From Roseiarcus sp963759955 (lineage in GTDB: Bacteria; Pseudomonadota; Alphaproteobacteria; Rhizobiales; Beijerinckiaceae), in NCBI GenBank assembly GCA_963759955.1, contig CAVXCA010000047.1:1-64000 (forward strand): a stretch of 64,000 bases of DNA, read 5' to 3'. This document shows positions 1 to 8,072 of the stretch, piece by piece. A program made the translations under genes and the position numbers. The notes beneath the pieces are model-generated. The model did not search any database and was not told the origin of the DNA. It was given only the letters and a program-made list of their open reading frames with translations. Each line of letters opens with the position of its first letter. The stretch's first letter is position 1.

Positions 1-281
1 AGGAGGCGGCCGAGAACCGCGTCGCCGACCGGGGTCGACAGGGGCGCCAACGTCGCGCGCACCAGCGCGCCGCGCGCCAGACCCGCGGTCGCCTGGAGCG
101 CGATGCCCCGGACGGTGAAAGGATCGACGTGCCCGTGCACCTCGAGAACCAGCGGCTCCTGGCGGTCGGCTTCGACGATCAGGGCGGTGTTGATCGGCGG
201 CAGCGCCGGGCCGTCGAAAGCCACGTCCACGACCGCGCCGCGGACCGAAACAACCCTTCCCTTCGATGCGGCGGCCTGCAT
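1..281 (-). CDS. atpD: N-type (alternative) F1Fo ATPase subunit beta, N-terminal part
   Basis: The reverse strand from the ATG at 281 stays open to the window edge, giving 93 residues of a protein that continues off the left side. It reads GRVVSVRGAVVDVAFDG near residue 8, then VRGIALQATAGLARG and STPVGDAVLGRLL, the beta-barrel start of an F1 beta subunit. The RGIAL..T.GLARG wording resembles the N-ATPase beta subunit more than the housekeeping one, which usually has R.IAM..T.GL.RG. In N-ATPase operons atpD is normally the first gene, which fits its position here with the rest expected to the left. The enzyme would be a membrane ATPase pumping Na+ or H+; the ion cannot be judged from this fragment. 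Catalytic motifs lie outside the window, so the assignment rests on the barrel domain alone. Confidence 0.85.
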   Translation of the reverse strand, partial: MQAAASKGRVVSVRGAVVDVAFDGPALPPINTALIVEADRQEPLVLEVHGHVDPFTVRGIALQATAGLARGALVRATLAPLSTPVGDAVLGRL

Positions 282-454
282 TGGGTTCCCGCGACGTTAT
301 CGAAGCCTTGCGCGACGGCGACGCCGCCCGCAGAGGCGCACCTCCAAATTTTCCTATTCGGCAAAGGGCAAATCGGCGTTGACGCCGATCAACCCCTGCA
401 AGTCGAAGCCCAGGGCCGCCTGCCGCGCCCCGTGCGGCGCGCCCGCCCGCGCGC

Positions 455-904
455 TCAAATTTGATAGGTCAGCTCTTCCTCGTCCGACTCGGTCAGCGCC
501 CGCATCGCCGCCAGCGAGCGGTTGTCGAGCACGACCGCGATCGCGTCACGCACCTCGATCATCATCAGCCGCACGCTGCATTGCACTTCCGCCGGACAGT
601 CGTCGCAGCGGCGATAGAACTTGCGGCTGGCGCAGGCGATGGGCGCGAGCGGGCCGTCGAGAGCGCGCACGATCTGTCCGACCATGATCTCGTGGGCGCT
701 CTTGGCGAGGACATAGCCGCCGCCGCGACCTTTCTTGGAGTGGACGAGGCCGGCGGTGCGCAATTCGCCGAGAATGGCGTCGAGGAATTTCTTCGGGATG
801 TTATTGGCCGCGGCGATGTCGGCGACCAGGGCGGGCTGCCCCAGCGGCATGCCCGCCAAATGGACCATCGCCTTCAACCCATACTTACCCTTATTCGTCA
901 GCAT
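455..904 (-). CDS. Rrf2-family Fe-S transcriptional regulator
   Basis: A 149-residue protein beginning MLTNKGKYGLKAMVHLA, the classic Rrf2 winged-helix opening, followed by KKGRGGGYVLAK (the wing) near residues 58-70. The C-terminal half has four cysteines spaced C-x8-C-x2-C-x5-C around residues 92-110, which is the region that holds the [2Fe-2S] or [4Fe-4S] cluster in IscR, RirA and NsrR. This suggests control by iron, Fe-S status, redox or NO, but not which. I chose the ATG at 904 because homologues start at this ML-x-KGKYG; a longer frame to 1018 has no family resemblance. It lies 173 bases upstream of, and on the same strand as, the N-ATPase atpD gene, so it may be read through into that operon or regulate it; that link is inference. 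Confidence 0.9.
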   Translation of the reverse strand: MLTNKGKYGLKAMVHLAGMPLGQPALVADIAAANNIPKKFLDAILGELRTAGLVHSKKGRGGGYVLAKSAHEIMVGQIVRALDGPLAPIACASRKFYRRCDDCPAEVQCSVRLMMIEVRDAIAVVLDNRSLAAMRALTESDEEELTYQI

Positions 905-1131
905 CCCCGGCGCCTCTCCCGCAGCGAGGCGACGCGGCGCATTCGCTCGGTCATTCGGGTTTCCTTGCGAGCGGGCGCGTCCTCGCGCCGCTTGGAACGA
1001 TTCGATGAGGGAATTCATACGAGGTCCGGGTCGCCTCGTCCACGTCCGCGCCGCCTCTACCCCGGCGCGCGCGGCTCTGCTAGGAAGCGCGCGTTCGCCT
1101 GAAATCGCCGCGCGCCGTCGGGAGAGACGTC

Positions 1132-2217
1132 ATGGAATGGGAAAACACCCCCGAGTCGACGAACATCGAGGATCGCCGCGGCTCAGGCGGCGGCATCCCG
1201 CTCGGGGGCGGATCGGGCGGCCTCGGTCTCGGCGCGATCATCATTATCGTCCTGATCAGCTATTTTACCGGCATCGATCCACGCGTTCTCCTTGGTGGCG
1301 CGGAGATCGTCACCGGCGCCGGCTCCAACGGCGCGATCCAGGCCCCGGCCACCCCTGCCGGGCAGCTCTCGGCCAGCCGCAACGACCCGATGAAGACCTT
1401 CGTCGCCCATGTGCTGGGCGAGACCGAAGCGGTCTGGGCGCAAATCCTGCCGGCGCAGAAGGGCGTGCAATACACCAACGCCAAGCTGGTGCTCTACGAC
1501 GGCGCGACGACGTCGGGCTGCGGCGGGGCGCAGGCCTCGATGGGACCGTTCTATTGCCCAGTGGACAAGAAGATCTATCTCGACATGTCGTTCTTCCGCG
1601 ACATGCAGACCAAATACGGCGGCGGCGGCGACTTCGCCTACGCCTACGTGATCGCCCATGAAGTCGGCCATCACGTCCAGGACCTGCTCGGCATTCTCGA
1701 CAAGGTCGACGCCGCCAAGCAGGGCGTCAGCCGCACCCAGGCCAACGCCCTTTCCGTGCGCGTCGAACTGATGGCCGATTGTTTCGCCGGCGTCTGGGCG
1801 GCCAACGCCAATCAGAGGTGGAAAATCCTCGATCCCGGCGACATCGAAAAGGCTCTGGCGACCGCTCAGGCGATCGGCGACGACCGCCTGCAAACCGCGG
1901 CGCGCGGCTACGCGGTGCCCGACAGCTTCACCCACGGCTCATCCGCGATGCGCCAGAAATGGCTGACCATCGGCCTCAACAGCGGCCAGATCGATTTCCT
2001 GCAACACCTTCGCCCAATAGGGCGGAGCGGCTCGAACTCACGACCCTGTGATCGGACGCCGCGCATCGTCCGGGCGGAGCAGATCGGGCGGCGCGAAAGA
2101 CACGCCCGGAAAAATTTTTCAGTCGGCGATTCGAAACTGTGGACAAGTGCCCGTCCGTTCGGGAATCTGATGATATGCTTTCGCACGAAGAATGAGGCTC
2201 AGTATGTGCGACAGTAG
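1132..2217 (+). CDS. YpfJ-type neutral zinc metallopeptidase, C-terminus frameshifted
   Basis: A 361-residue reading frame. The N-terminus is charged, then glycine-rich, then one membrane helix near residues 34-45 (LGAIIIIVLISYF). The catalytic HEVGHH zinc motif sits at residues 176-181, inside VIAHEVGHHVQDLLGI, which is typical of the YpfJ/COG2321 family. Family members are close to 290-300 residues and end soon after GLNSGQID with a cysteine-containing tail. Here the frame runs on into 60 unrelated residues. Skipping one T in the run at 1995-1997 gives the expected ending ...GQIDSCNTFAQ and a TAG at 2018-2020, a 295-residue product. The extra base is either a real mutation or a sequencing error. 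Function of the family is poorly known; it is presumably a membrane-anchored peptidase. The start at 1132 is preceded by gagag at short distance. Confidence 0.85.
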   Translation: MEWENTPESTNIEDRRGSGGGIPLGGGSGGLGLGAIIIIVLISYFTGIDPRVLLGGAEIVTGAGSNGAIQAPATPAGQLSASRNDPMKTFVAHVLGETEAVWAQILPAQKGVQYTNAKLVLYDGATTSGCGGAQASMGPFYCPVDKKIYLDMSFFRDMQTKYGGGGDFAYAYVIAHEVGHHVQDLLGILDKVDAAKQGVSRTQANALSVRVELMADCFAGVWAANANQRWKILDPGDIEKALATAQAIGDDRLQTAARGYAVPDSFTHGSSAMRQKWLTIGLNSGQIDFLQHLRPIGRSGSNSRPCDRTPRIVRAEQIGRRERHARKNFSVGDSKLWTSARPFGNLMICFRTKNEAQYVRQ

Positions 2218-2398
2218 CTTCTACGACGAAGGCTTGGTTGCGGCGGCCTGGGGCGTACAGATCGAACAAAACCCTTACGAGTTCGGCAGCGTCGCTCAAA
2301 GAGAGTGGCGCCGGGGTTTTCTGTCGTACGGGACGAGAACAGACGAAGACGACAGCGCGAATGAAGAAGCGCAATTAGTCGAGGGCGTGACGTCCTGA
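2204..2398 (+). CDS. Small Rmf/CrpP-like protein
   Basis: A 64-residue acidic protein starting MCDSSFYDEGLVAAAWG. Its core, from the glycine-alanine helix through QNPYEFGSVAQREWRRGF, follows the ribosome modulation factor pattern of an N-terminal A..G..A helix, a C/N-P-Y turn and a terminal R..W..G helix. Rmf binds ribosomes in stationary phase; CrpP relatives have been linked to fluoroquinolone modification. The sequence does not tell which role applies. The ATG at 2204 has GAGG about seven bases upstream and is preferred over the in-frame ATG at 2192. The 3' end of the frameshifted peptidase frame overlaps this start, but the ancestral peptidase stop at 2020 would leave about 180 bases of free upstream sequence, supporting an independent gene. 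Confidence 0.6.
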   Translation: MCDSSFYDEGLVAAAWGVQIEQNPYEFGSVAQREWRRGFLSYGTRTDEDDSANEEAQLVEGVTS

Positions 2399-2537
2399 AG
2401 GCGAGAAGCGCCTATCGGAAAATAAGGGAATCGGCGGGCCGTCATTGTAAGCGGTGCGAAGCGATGACGGATTGCGCGGTTGATTGCCGACGGGCTCTAA
2501 ACACGATCTCTCGGATCGCAAGCGGCGAGAAGTGGGG

Positions 2538-3794
2538 TCACTGCGCATCGAGCCATTTCCTTGCTCGCTCCGCAGCGACGGCGCCGGAGCGCGCCGCGCT
2601 CTCCAATGTGTCGGGCAGGCCGTTCTGGACGTAGGCGCCGGCGAGAAAGAGATTGCGCCATTGGGTTTCGCAGCTCGGCCTCAGGGCGTCCTCACGTGGC
2701 GTCGCCGCGAAGGTCGCGCGCTTCTGCTTGACGACTCGCCAAGCTGGCGTCGCGTCCGACAATCCCGTCAGCGCCGCGACGTCGCGCCACAAGTCGGCCG
2801 CGAGCGTTTCGCGCGGCGCCTCCATCAAGGCGCCAGCTTCATTGATCGCGACCGAAATGCGCCCGTCGCCGCAAAACATCCAGTGGAACGCGCCGTTGAC
2901 GGCGCCGAGGATCGGCGGCGCGTCGGGGGGCGGCGAAATCGCGAAATGCGCGAAAATCGCGCCATCGAACTCTTGCGGCGCGCTCAGTCCCGGCGCGAGA
3001 ACGGCCGCTGTTCGCGGCGGCGTCGCCAGGATCACGGCGTCGCCGGGGGCGAGATCGACGCGGTCGTATTCGAATTCGAGTCCCGCCACGCGCTCGCCTG
3101 AGAGATCGAGCGCGGCGAGCCGCCGCTCGAAGCGGATCGCGACGCCGCGTCGTCGCAGGGCTTTCACTGCGGGCTCGACGAACGCGCGCGCCAACCCGTG
3201 GGTCGGCATCAGCGGTCGCGCGCCGCCGAACCGCATTTCGCGCAGCGCCGCGCCGGCCAGACGCGCCGAGGCGCGGTCGAGATCGGTGTTGAGCGCGGCG
3301 AGCGCGAACGGTCGCCAAAGGCGCTCGGCGGCGGGGCCGCGGCTCGGCGCGTAGTCGCGAAGCAGCGCGCTCGCGGGGGCGCGGCCGAGCCGCGCCGCGG
3401 GCCAGTAGTCCTTCAGGCGCGTCTGCGGCGCGCGCCGGCGCGAATCGAAAATCCACCAGGGAACAGGCCCGCCGTTGGGCCGCAGCGTCCAGCGTTCGCC
3501 ACTCGCCATATCGGCGAAGGCGATTCCGTTCGATGCGACCTCACGCCATTGCGCGCGCGCGCCGATCGCCTCGATCACCGCCAGCGCGGAGCGCCAGCTC
3601 GAAAGCACGAAGTCGAGGCCGCTGTCGATGGTCATGCCGGTCGCGCCGTCGAAAAATGACCGACGCCTACCCCCGGCCTGCGCGGCGCCTTCGTGAACGA
3701 CAATGTTCGCGTCCGGCGTCGCCGCGAGATGGACCGCCGCCGAGAGTCCGGAAAATCCTGCGCCGATGACGTGGACGGTTGGGCGCTCCATCAT
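2538..3794 (-). CDS. hpnE: Hydroxysqualene dehydroxylase (HpnE)
   Basis: A 418-residue flavoprotein. The N-terminus VHVIGAGFSGLSAAVHLA (residues 6-23) is a Rossmann FAD-binding loop, and GGRRRSFFDGATGMTIDSG shortly after is the amine-oxidase/desaturase signature used by squalene-associated enzymes. WRPFALAALNTDL and a C-terminal FLAGAYVQNGLPDTLESA segment, which closes the FAD site, match HpnE. HpnE removes the hydroxyl of hydroxysqualene, the last of three steps (HpnD, HpnC, HpnE) that make squalene for hopanoids. The usual hpnC and hpnD partners are not in this window, so this copy is separated from them. A second ATG at 3791 is also possible. The gene converges with the Rmf-like gene; a 7-bp stem (2439-2445 with 2464-2470) lies between them. 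Confidence 0.88.
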   Translation of the reverse strand: MMERPTVHVIGAGFSGLSAAVHLAATPDANIVVHEGAAQAGGRRRSFFDGATGMTIDSGLDFVLSSWRSALAVIEAIGARAQWREVASNGIAFADMASGERWTLRPNGGPVPWWIFDSRRRAPQTRLKDYWPAARLGRAPASALLRDYAPSRGPAAERLWRPFALAALNTDLDRASARLAGAALREMRFGGARPLMPTHGLARAFVEPAVKALRRRGVAIRFERRLAALDLSGERVAGLEFEYDRVDLAPGDAVILATPPRTAAVLAPGLSAPQEFDGAIFAHFAISPPPDAPPILGAVNGAFHWMFCGDGRISVAINEAGALMEAPRETLAADLWRDVAALTGLSDATPAWRVVKQKRATFAATPREDALRPSCETQWRNLFLAGAYVQNGLPDTLESAARSGAVAAERARKWLDAQ

Positions 3795-4031
3795 GCCTTT
3801 CCACCGTCGACAGCGAACGAAATCCGCGCAAAAACATTCGGCGCGTCGCGGCGAATCACTCGCGCCGGCGCACGAAGCGGACCGCTCGCGCGAAACTAGC
3901 CGCGCCCCGGCGCTTGCGCAACGCGCGCTTTCGCGCTCTTGACATGACGAGCAAGCCGAGCGAGCATCTTGACCGATTGGTCAGGATTTCTCGAGACCGC
4001 GCTCGGCGCGCCGCGCCGCAGGAGAGCCGCA

Positions 4032-5405
4032 ATGGGAATCGTCTCCGAACAGCCTGGACTCGCCGACGTCGCGCGAGGGCGTCTCAGCCGCGAGGCGCTC
4101 GAGGCGAATTTCGTCGATCTGCATCCCGCGCTCAGCGCGCATCAGGCGACGGTCGAAGCCGATCGCTGCTATTTCTGTTATGACCCGCCGTGCCAGCGCG
4201 CTTGCCCGACGGGCATCGATGTTCCCCTATTCATCCGTCAGATCGCCGCCGGCAACCCGCTCGGCGCGGCGGCCACGATCCTCGGCGCCAACATCATGGG
4301 CGGCATGTGTGCGCGCGTCTGTCCGACCGACACGCTGTGCGAGCAAGCCTGCGTGCGCGAGGCGGCCGAGGGCAAACCTGTCCGCATCGGCCGGCTTCAG
4401 CGCTATGCCGTCGACGCGCAGATGGCGACCGGCGAGACCCCGTTCACTCGCGCCGCGCCGAGCGGCAAGCGCGTCGCCATCGTCGGCGCGGGGCCAGCGG
4501 GCCTCGCCTGCGCGCATGCGCTCGCGGTCGCGGGCCACGAAGTCACGATATTCGAAGCGCGAGAGAAGGCAGGCGGACTCAACGAATACGGCATCGCCGC
4601 CTACAAGACGCCGGACGATTTCGCCGCCAAGGAGGTCGCCTTCATTCTCTCGATCGGCGGCGTCACGGTCAAGAACGGCGTCGCGCTCGGGCGCGATCTT
4701 TCGCTCGAGGCGCTGAGGAGCGATTATGACGCGGTGTTCCTTGGGCTCGGCCTCGGCGCGACCAACAAACTCGGCTTGGAGGGCGAGGGCGTACTCGCCA
4801 ACGTCATCGACGCTGTCGACTACATCGCCGAGCTGCGGCAGGCCAAAGACCTCAGCAAACTGCCGGTCGGGCGGCGCGTCGTCGTCATCGGCGGCGGCAT
4901 GACCGCGGTGGACGTCGCGGTGCAGTCGAAGCTCCTCGGCGCCGATCGCGTGACGATCGCCTATCGACGCGGCGCCCATCAGATGAAGGCGAGCCGATTC
5001 GAGCGGGAGCTCGCGCAGACCAGCGGAGTGCTCATCCGCCCGTGGGCGCGCCCGGTCGCGCTGGAGAGCCACGGCGGCGCGGCGAGCGGCGTCCTGTTCG
5101 AACGCACGCGCGAAGAGGGCGGGGAACTCGTCGGCGCCGGCCGCGCCTATCGTGTCGAGGCCGACGTGGTGTTCGCCGCGATCGGCCAGAGGGGAACGCC
5201 CGACGCGCTCGCCGACGCTGAAGTCGAGTTCGATCGCAACGGGCGCATCGTCGTCGATGGCGAGCGGCGCACCAGCCTTGCCGGCGTTTGGGCGGGCGGC
5301 GACTGCGTGGCGGGCGGGCTCGACCTGACGGTCGCCGCCGTCGAAGACGGCAAGCTGGCGGCGCGCTCGATCGACGCGGCGTTGAAATCCAAGGCCCAGA
5401 GCTGA
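4032..5405 (+). CDS. preT: NAD-dependent dihydropyrimidine dehydrogenase subunit PreT
   Basis: A 457-residue glutamate-synthase-small-subunit-like flavoprotein. The N-terminal domain carries CYFCYDPPCQRACPTGID and CARVCPTDTLCEQAC, the two clusters of cysteines that hold [4Fe-4S] centres. VAIVGAGPAGLACAHALA then binds FAD and VVVIGGGMTAVDVAVQS binds NAD. PreT takes electrons from NADH and passes them to PreA for the reduction of uracil and thymine to the 5,6-dihydro forms. I chose the ATG at 4032 because GGAG lies eight bases upstream; a longer frame from 3969 lacks that. preA starts only 11 bases after the stop, so the two are surely cotranscribed. The downstream enzymes of reductive pyrimidine catabolism are not in the window. 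Confidence 0.92.
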   Translation: MGIVSEQPGLADVARGRLSREALEANFVDLHPALSAHQATVEADRCYFCYDPPCQRACPTGIDVPLFIRQIAAGNPLGAAATILGANIMGGMCARVCPTDTLCEQACVREAAEGKPVRIGRLQRYAVDAQMATGETPFTRAAPSGKRVAIVGAGPAGLACAHALAVAGHEVTIFEAREKAGGLNEYGIAAYKTPDDFAAKEVAFILSIGGVTVKNGVALGRDLSLEALRSDYDAVFLGLGLGATNKLGLEGEGVLANVIDAVDYIAELRQAKDLSKLPVGRRVVVIGGGMTAVDVAVQSKLLGADRVTIAYRRGAHQMKASRFERELAQTSGVLIRPWARPVALESHGGAASGVLFERTREEGGELVGAGRAYRVEADVVFAAIGQRGTPDALADAEVEFDRNGRIVVDGERRTSLAGVWAGGDCVAGGLDLTVAAVEDGKLAARSIDAALKSKAQS

Positions 5406-5416
5406 AGGAGCGCGAA

Positions 5417-6727
5417 ATGGTCGATCTCAGCGCCAGTTTCGTAGGCATCAAGTCGCCCAATCCGTTCTGGCTCGCTTCGGCGCCGCCGACCGACCGCAAG
5501 ACCAATGTCGAGCGCGCGTTTCGCGCCGGCTGGGGCGGCGTCGTGTGGAAGACGCTCGGCGAGGAGGGGCCGCCCGTCGTCAACGTCTCCGGCGCGCGCT
5601 ACGGCGCCATCTACGGCCCCGACCGGCGGGTGATGGCGCTCAACAACATCGAGCTGATCACCGACCGCGATCTCGAGATCAATCTGCGCGAGATCAAGGA
5701 GGTCAAGCGCGAATGGCCGGACCGCGCGCTGGTGGTCTCGCTGATGGTTCCGTGCGACGAAGAGTCCTGGCGAAAGATCCTCGCCCGGGTCGAAGAAACG
5801 GAATGCGACGGCGTCGAGCTGAATTTCGGCTGTCCGCACGGCATGTCCGAGCGCGGCATGGGCTCGGCGGTCGGCCAAGTGCCCGAATACATCGAGATGG
5901 TGACTCGCTGGTGCAAGGCCCACACGCGCATGCCGGTCATCGTCAAGCTGACGCCGAACGTCGCCGACATCCGCCATCCCGCGCACGCAGCCAAGCGGGG
6001 CGGCGCCGACGCCGTTTCGCTCATCAACACCATCAATTCGATCATGGGTGTCGATCTCGACGCGATGGCGCCGGTGAACCCGATCGACGGCAAGGGGACG
6101 CACGGCGGCATGTGCGGCCCGGCGGTCAAGCCGATCGCGCTGTCGATGGTGTCGGAAATCGCGCGCGATCCGAAGACGGCGGGCCTGCCGATCTCGGGGA
6201 TCGGCGGCGTGACGATATGGCGGGACGCCGCCGAGTTCATCGCGCTGGGCGCCGGCAACGTTCAGGTGTGCACGGCTGTGATGACCTACGGCTTCAAGAT
6301 CATCGACGAGCTGACCTCCGGCCTGAAGAGTTTCATGGCCGTCAAGGGCTATCGGAGCATCGACGATTTTCGCGGCCGCGCCATACCCAATGTGACCGAT
6401 TGGCAATTCCTCAATCTCAATTATGTCGCCAAGGCCGAGATCGATCAGAACTTGTGCATCAAATGCGGACGCTGCCACATCGCCTGCGAGGACACTTCGC
6501 ATCAGGCGATCTTCCCCACGATCAATGGCGAGCGCAAGTTCGTCGTCAACGAAGCCGAATGTGTCGGCTGCAACCTGTGCGTGCTGGTCTGCCCGGTCGA
6601 GAATTGCATCAAGCTGGCGCATAAGACGGAGGGCGTCGATCCGCGCACGGGTCTCGACTATGCGCAACCGCCGCGCAACTGGACCAAGCACCCCGACAAT
6701 CCCGCGGTGAAGGCGCCGGCGGAATAG
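5417..6727 (+). CDS. preA: NAD-dependent dihydropyrimidine dehydrogenase subunit PreA
   Basis: A 436-residue protein with a dihydroorotate-dehydrogenase-like FMN barrel (about residues 1-330) and a C-terminal two-cluster ferredoxin domain. Barrel signatures include NPFWLASAPPTD near the start, VELNFGCPHGM for substrate and FMN binding, and ISGIGGVTIWRDAAEFIALG for the FMN phosphate. The ferredoxin part has CIKCGRCHIAC and CVGCNLCVLVCPVENC, two C-x2-C-x2-C-x3-C motifs. PreA is the catalytic partner of PreT and reduces uracil or thymine with electrons delivered through its clusters. The start at 5417 has GAAGGAG about six bases upstream. No hydantoinase or beta-ureidopropionase gene follows. 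Confidence 0.93.
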   Translation: MVDLSASFVGIKSPNPFWLASAPPTDRKTNVERAFRAGWGGVVWKTLGEEGPPVVNVSGARYGAIYGPDRRVMALNNIELITDRDLEINLREIKEVKREWPDRALVVSLMVPCDEESWRKILARVEETECDGVELNFGCPHGMSERGMGSAVGQVPEYIEMVTRWCKAHTRMPVIVKLTPNVADIRHPAHAAKRGGADAVSLINTINSIMGVDLDAMAPVNPIDGKGTHGGMCGPAVKPIALSMVSEIARDPKTAGLPISGIGGVTIWRDAAEFIALGAGNVQVCTAVMTYGFKIIDELTSGLKSFMAVKGYRSIDDFRGRAIPNVTDWQFLNLNYVAKAEIDQNLCIKCGRCHIACEDTSHQAIFPTINGERKFVVNEAECVGCNLCVLVCPVENCIKLAHKTEGVDPRTGLDYAQPPRNWTKHPDNPAVKAPAE

Positions 6728-6917
6728 CGCGCCGCCGCCGGCCTCCTCGCGCCCGCGGGTCGAAAATGTCGCGGGCTCGCCATGTTGATCTCGGCCGGGA
6801 AGGCGGTAGGCTGAGCGCCTCGCCATCGGGGGCCGCTCATGTCTCTGCCATCAGCAAGACCATTCGGCCGGTCCACAATTCGCGCGAAGGCAAGAAGTCC
6901 TCGTCGCCACCGCGCTG

Positions 6918-7415
6918 TTGGCGGCGTCGGCGCTTTCGGGGGCGGCCTTCGCCGGCGACCCCAATCCGGTTCCCTTGGTCCCCAAGGGCGATCCTGCGAT
7001 GAGCGCGGCCTTCGCCCGCGCGGCGGCGACCCTCGACGGATTTCTCGCCAAATGGCGCGATCCACCGCCGGGCGCCGAGGGGTTTTCGGTCAAGATCGGC
7101 CTAATCGATACGCCCGGCGCTCCCGGTTACGCCGTCGTCCGTCCCGGCGCGCCCGGCGCGATCGAGTGGTTTTGGGCGGACAGTCTGCGCGTCGACGGCG
7201 CGGCCTTTTCCGCGCGTCTGGCCAATGACGCCGAGCGCGTGCACGGCGTGTCGTTGGGCCAAACCATCCGGTTCACCCGTGAGGACATCGGCGACTGGAT
7301 GTATTGGCAGGACGGCAAAATCGTCGGCAATGCGACCGCCTGCCCGGCGCTCGCGCACGCCACGGCCGAAGAGCGCCGCCAGATGAAAGAACAGTACGGG
7401 CTCGATTGCGACTAG
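6918..7415 (+). CDS. Exported DUF2314 family protein, start unclear
   Basis: A 165-residue frame whose C-terminal part (about residues 50-155) matches DUF2314/YegJ proteins: FSVKIGLIDT, then a WFWADSLRV strand, then GQTIRFTREDIGDWMYWQDG. The family function is unknown. The segment ATALLAASALSGAAFA just before GD looks like a signal peptide with an AFA cleavage site, so the protein is probably exported. That segment begins before the TTG at 6918, yet the frame upstream is open to 6810 with no ATG or GTG. An ATG at 6839 exists in another frame. Either a TTG/CTG start is used or a small indel has separated the real start from the body. Only the end and the mature domain are secure. Confidence 0.7.
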   Translation: MAASALSGAAFAGDPNPVPLVPKGDPAMSAAFARAAATLDGFLAKWRDPPPGAEGFSVKIGLIDTPGAPGYAVVRPGAPGAIEWFWADSLRVDGAAFSARLANDAERVHGVSLGQTIRFTREDIGDWMYWQDGKIVGNATACPALAHATAEERRQMKEQYGLDCD

Positions 7416-8032
7416 GGCGAAGCGTGCGCGAAAATGTCCATCTCGGCGAAACCGGCGAGATCGAGACGCACGCGCTCGGGAAGATAGCCGAACGCCGCGC
7501 GCGCGAGCCCGTCGCGGCCTTCGCGCGTCAGCATCGCATCGAGCTTGTCGCGTAGCGCGTGCAGATACAGCACGTCCGAGGCGGCATAGGAGAGCTGGGC
7601 CTCGCTGAGCGCCTCGGCGCCCCAGTCCGAGGACTGCTGCTGCTTGGATATCTCGACCCCGATGAGCTCGCGCGTCAGGTCTTTCAGACCATGACGATCG
7701 GTGTAGGTGCGCGCGATCTTGGAGGCGATCTTCGTGCAATAGACCGGCGCCGGCATCACGCCGAAGGCGTGGCACAGGGTCGCCATGTCGAAGCGCCCAA
7801 AATGAAAGAGCTTGAGCACGTTCGCGTCGGCCAGCATCTTCTCGAGATTGGGCGCGCGCGTTTGCCCCCGCGCGATCTGGACGATCTCGGCGTCGCCGTC
7901 GCCGCGCGAAAGCTGCACCACGCAGAGCCGGTCGCGGCTGACTTCGAGGCCGAGCGTCTCGGTGTCGATGGCGACGACCGGGCCGAGATCGAGGCCGTCG
8001 GGAAGATCGCCCTTATGGAAGCGAATGGTCAT
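7412..8032 (-). CDS. Ribonuclease D-like 3'-5' exonuclease
   Basis: A 206-residue protein containing only the DEDDy exonuclease domain. VVAIDTETLGL (about residues 18-28) provides the first D and E, FHFGRFDMATL the second D, and a YAASDVLYLHALRDKL helix the Y and last D. Full RNase D adds HRDC domains, which are absent here; this short form is common in alphaproteobacteria. It would trim 3' ends of structured RNAs such as tRNA precursors in the cytoplasm. The stop overlaps the DUF2314 stop by four bases on the opposite strand, so the two genes converge with no space for a separate terminator. Confidence 0.88.
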   Translation of the reverse strand: MTIRFHKGDLPDGLDLGPVVAIDTETLGLEVSRDRLCVVQLSRGDGDAEIVQIARGQTRAPNLEKMLADANVLKLFHFGRFDMATLCHAFGVMPAPVYCTKIASKIARTYTDRHGLKDLTRELIGVEISKQQQSSDWGAEALSEAQLSYAASDVLYLHALRDKLDAMLTREGRDGLARAAFGYLPERVRLDLAGFAEMDIFAHASP

Positions 8033-8072
8033 CGTCAGCGCATAGCGGCGCGCTCAATCCGGGTCAAGTCAG

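Noticed and set aside
2018..2070. Possible tRNA 3' fragment on the reverse strand (GAGTTCGAGCC within a GC-rich context)
   Set aside because: The T-arm stem has two mismatches, there is no CCA and no matching 5' half, so chance likeness or a very old relic is more likely.
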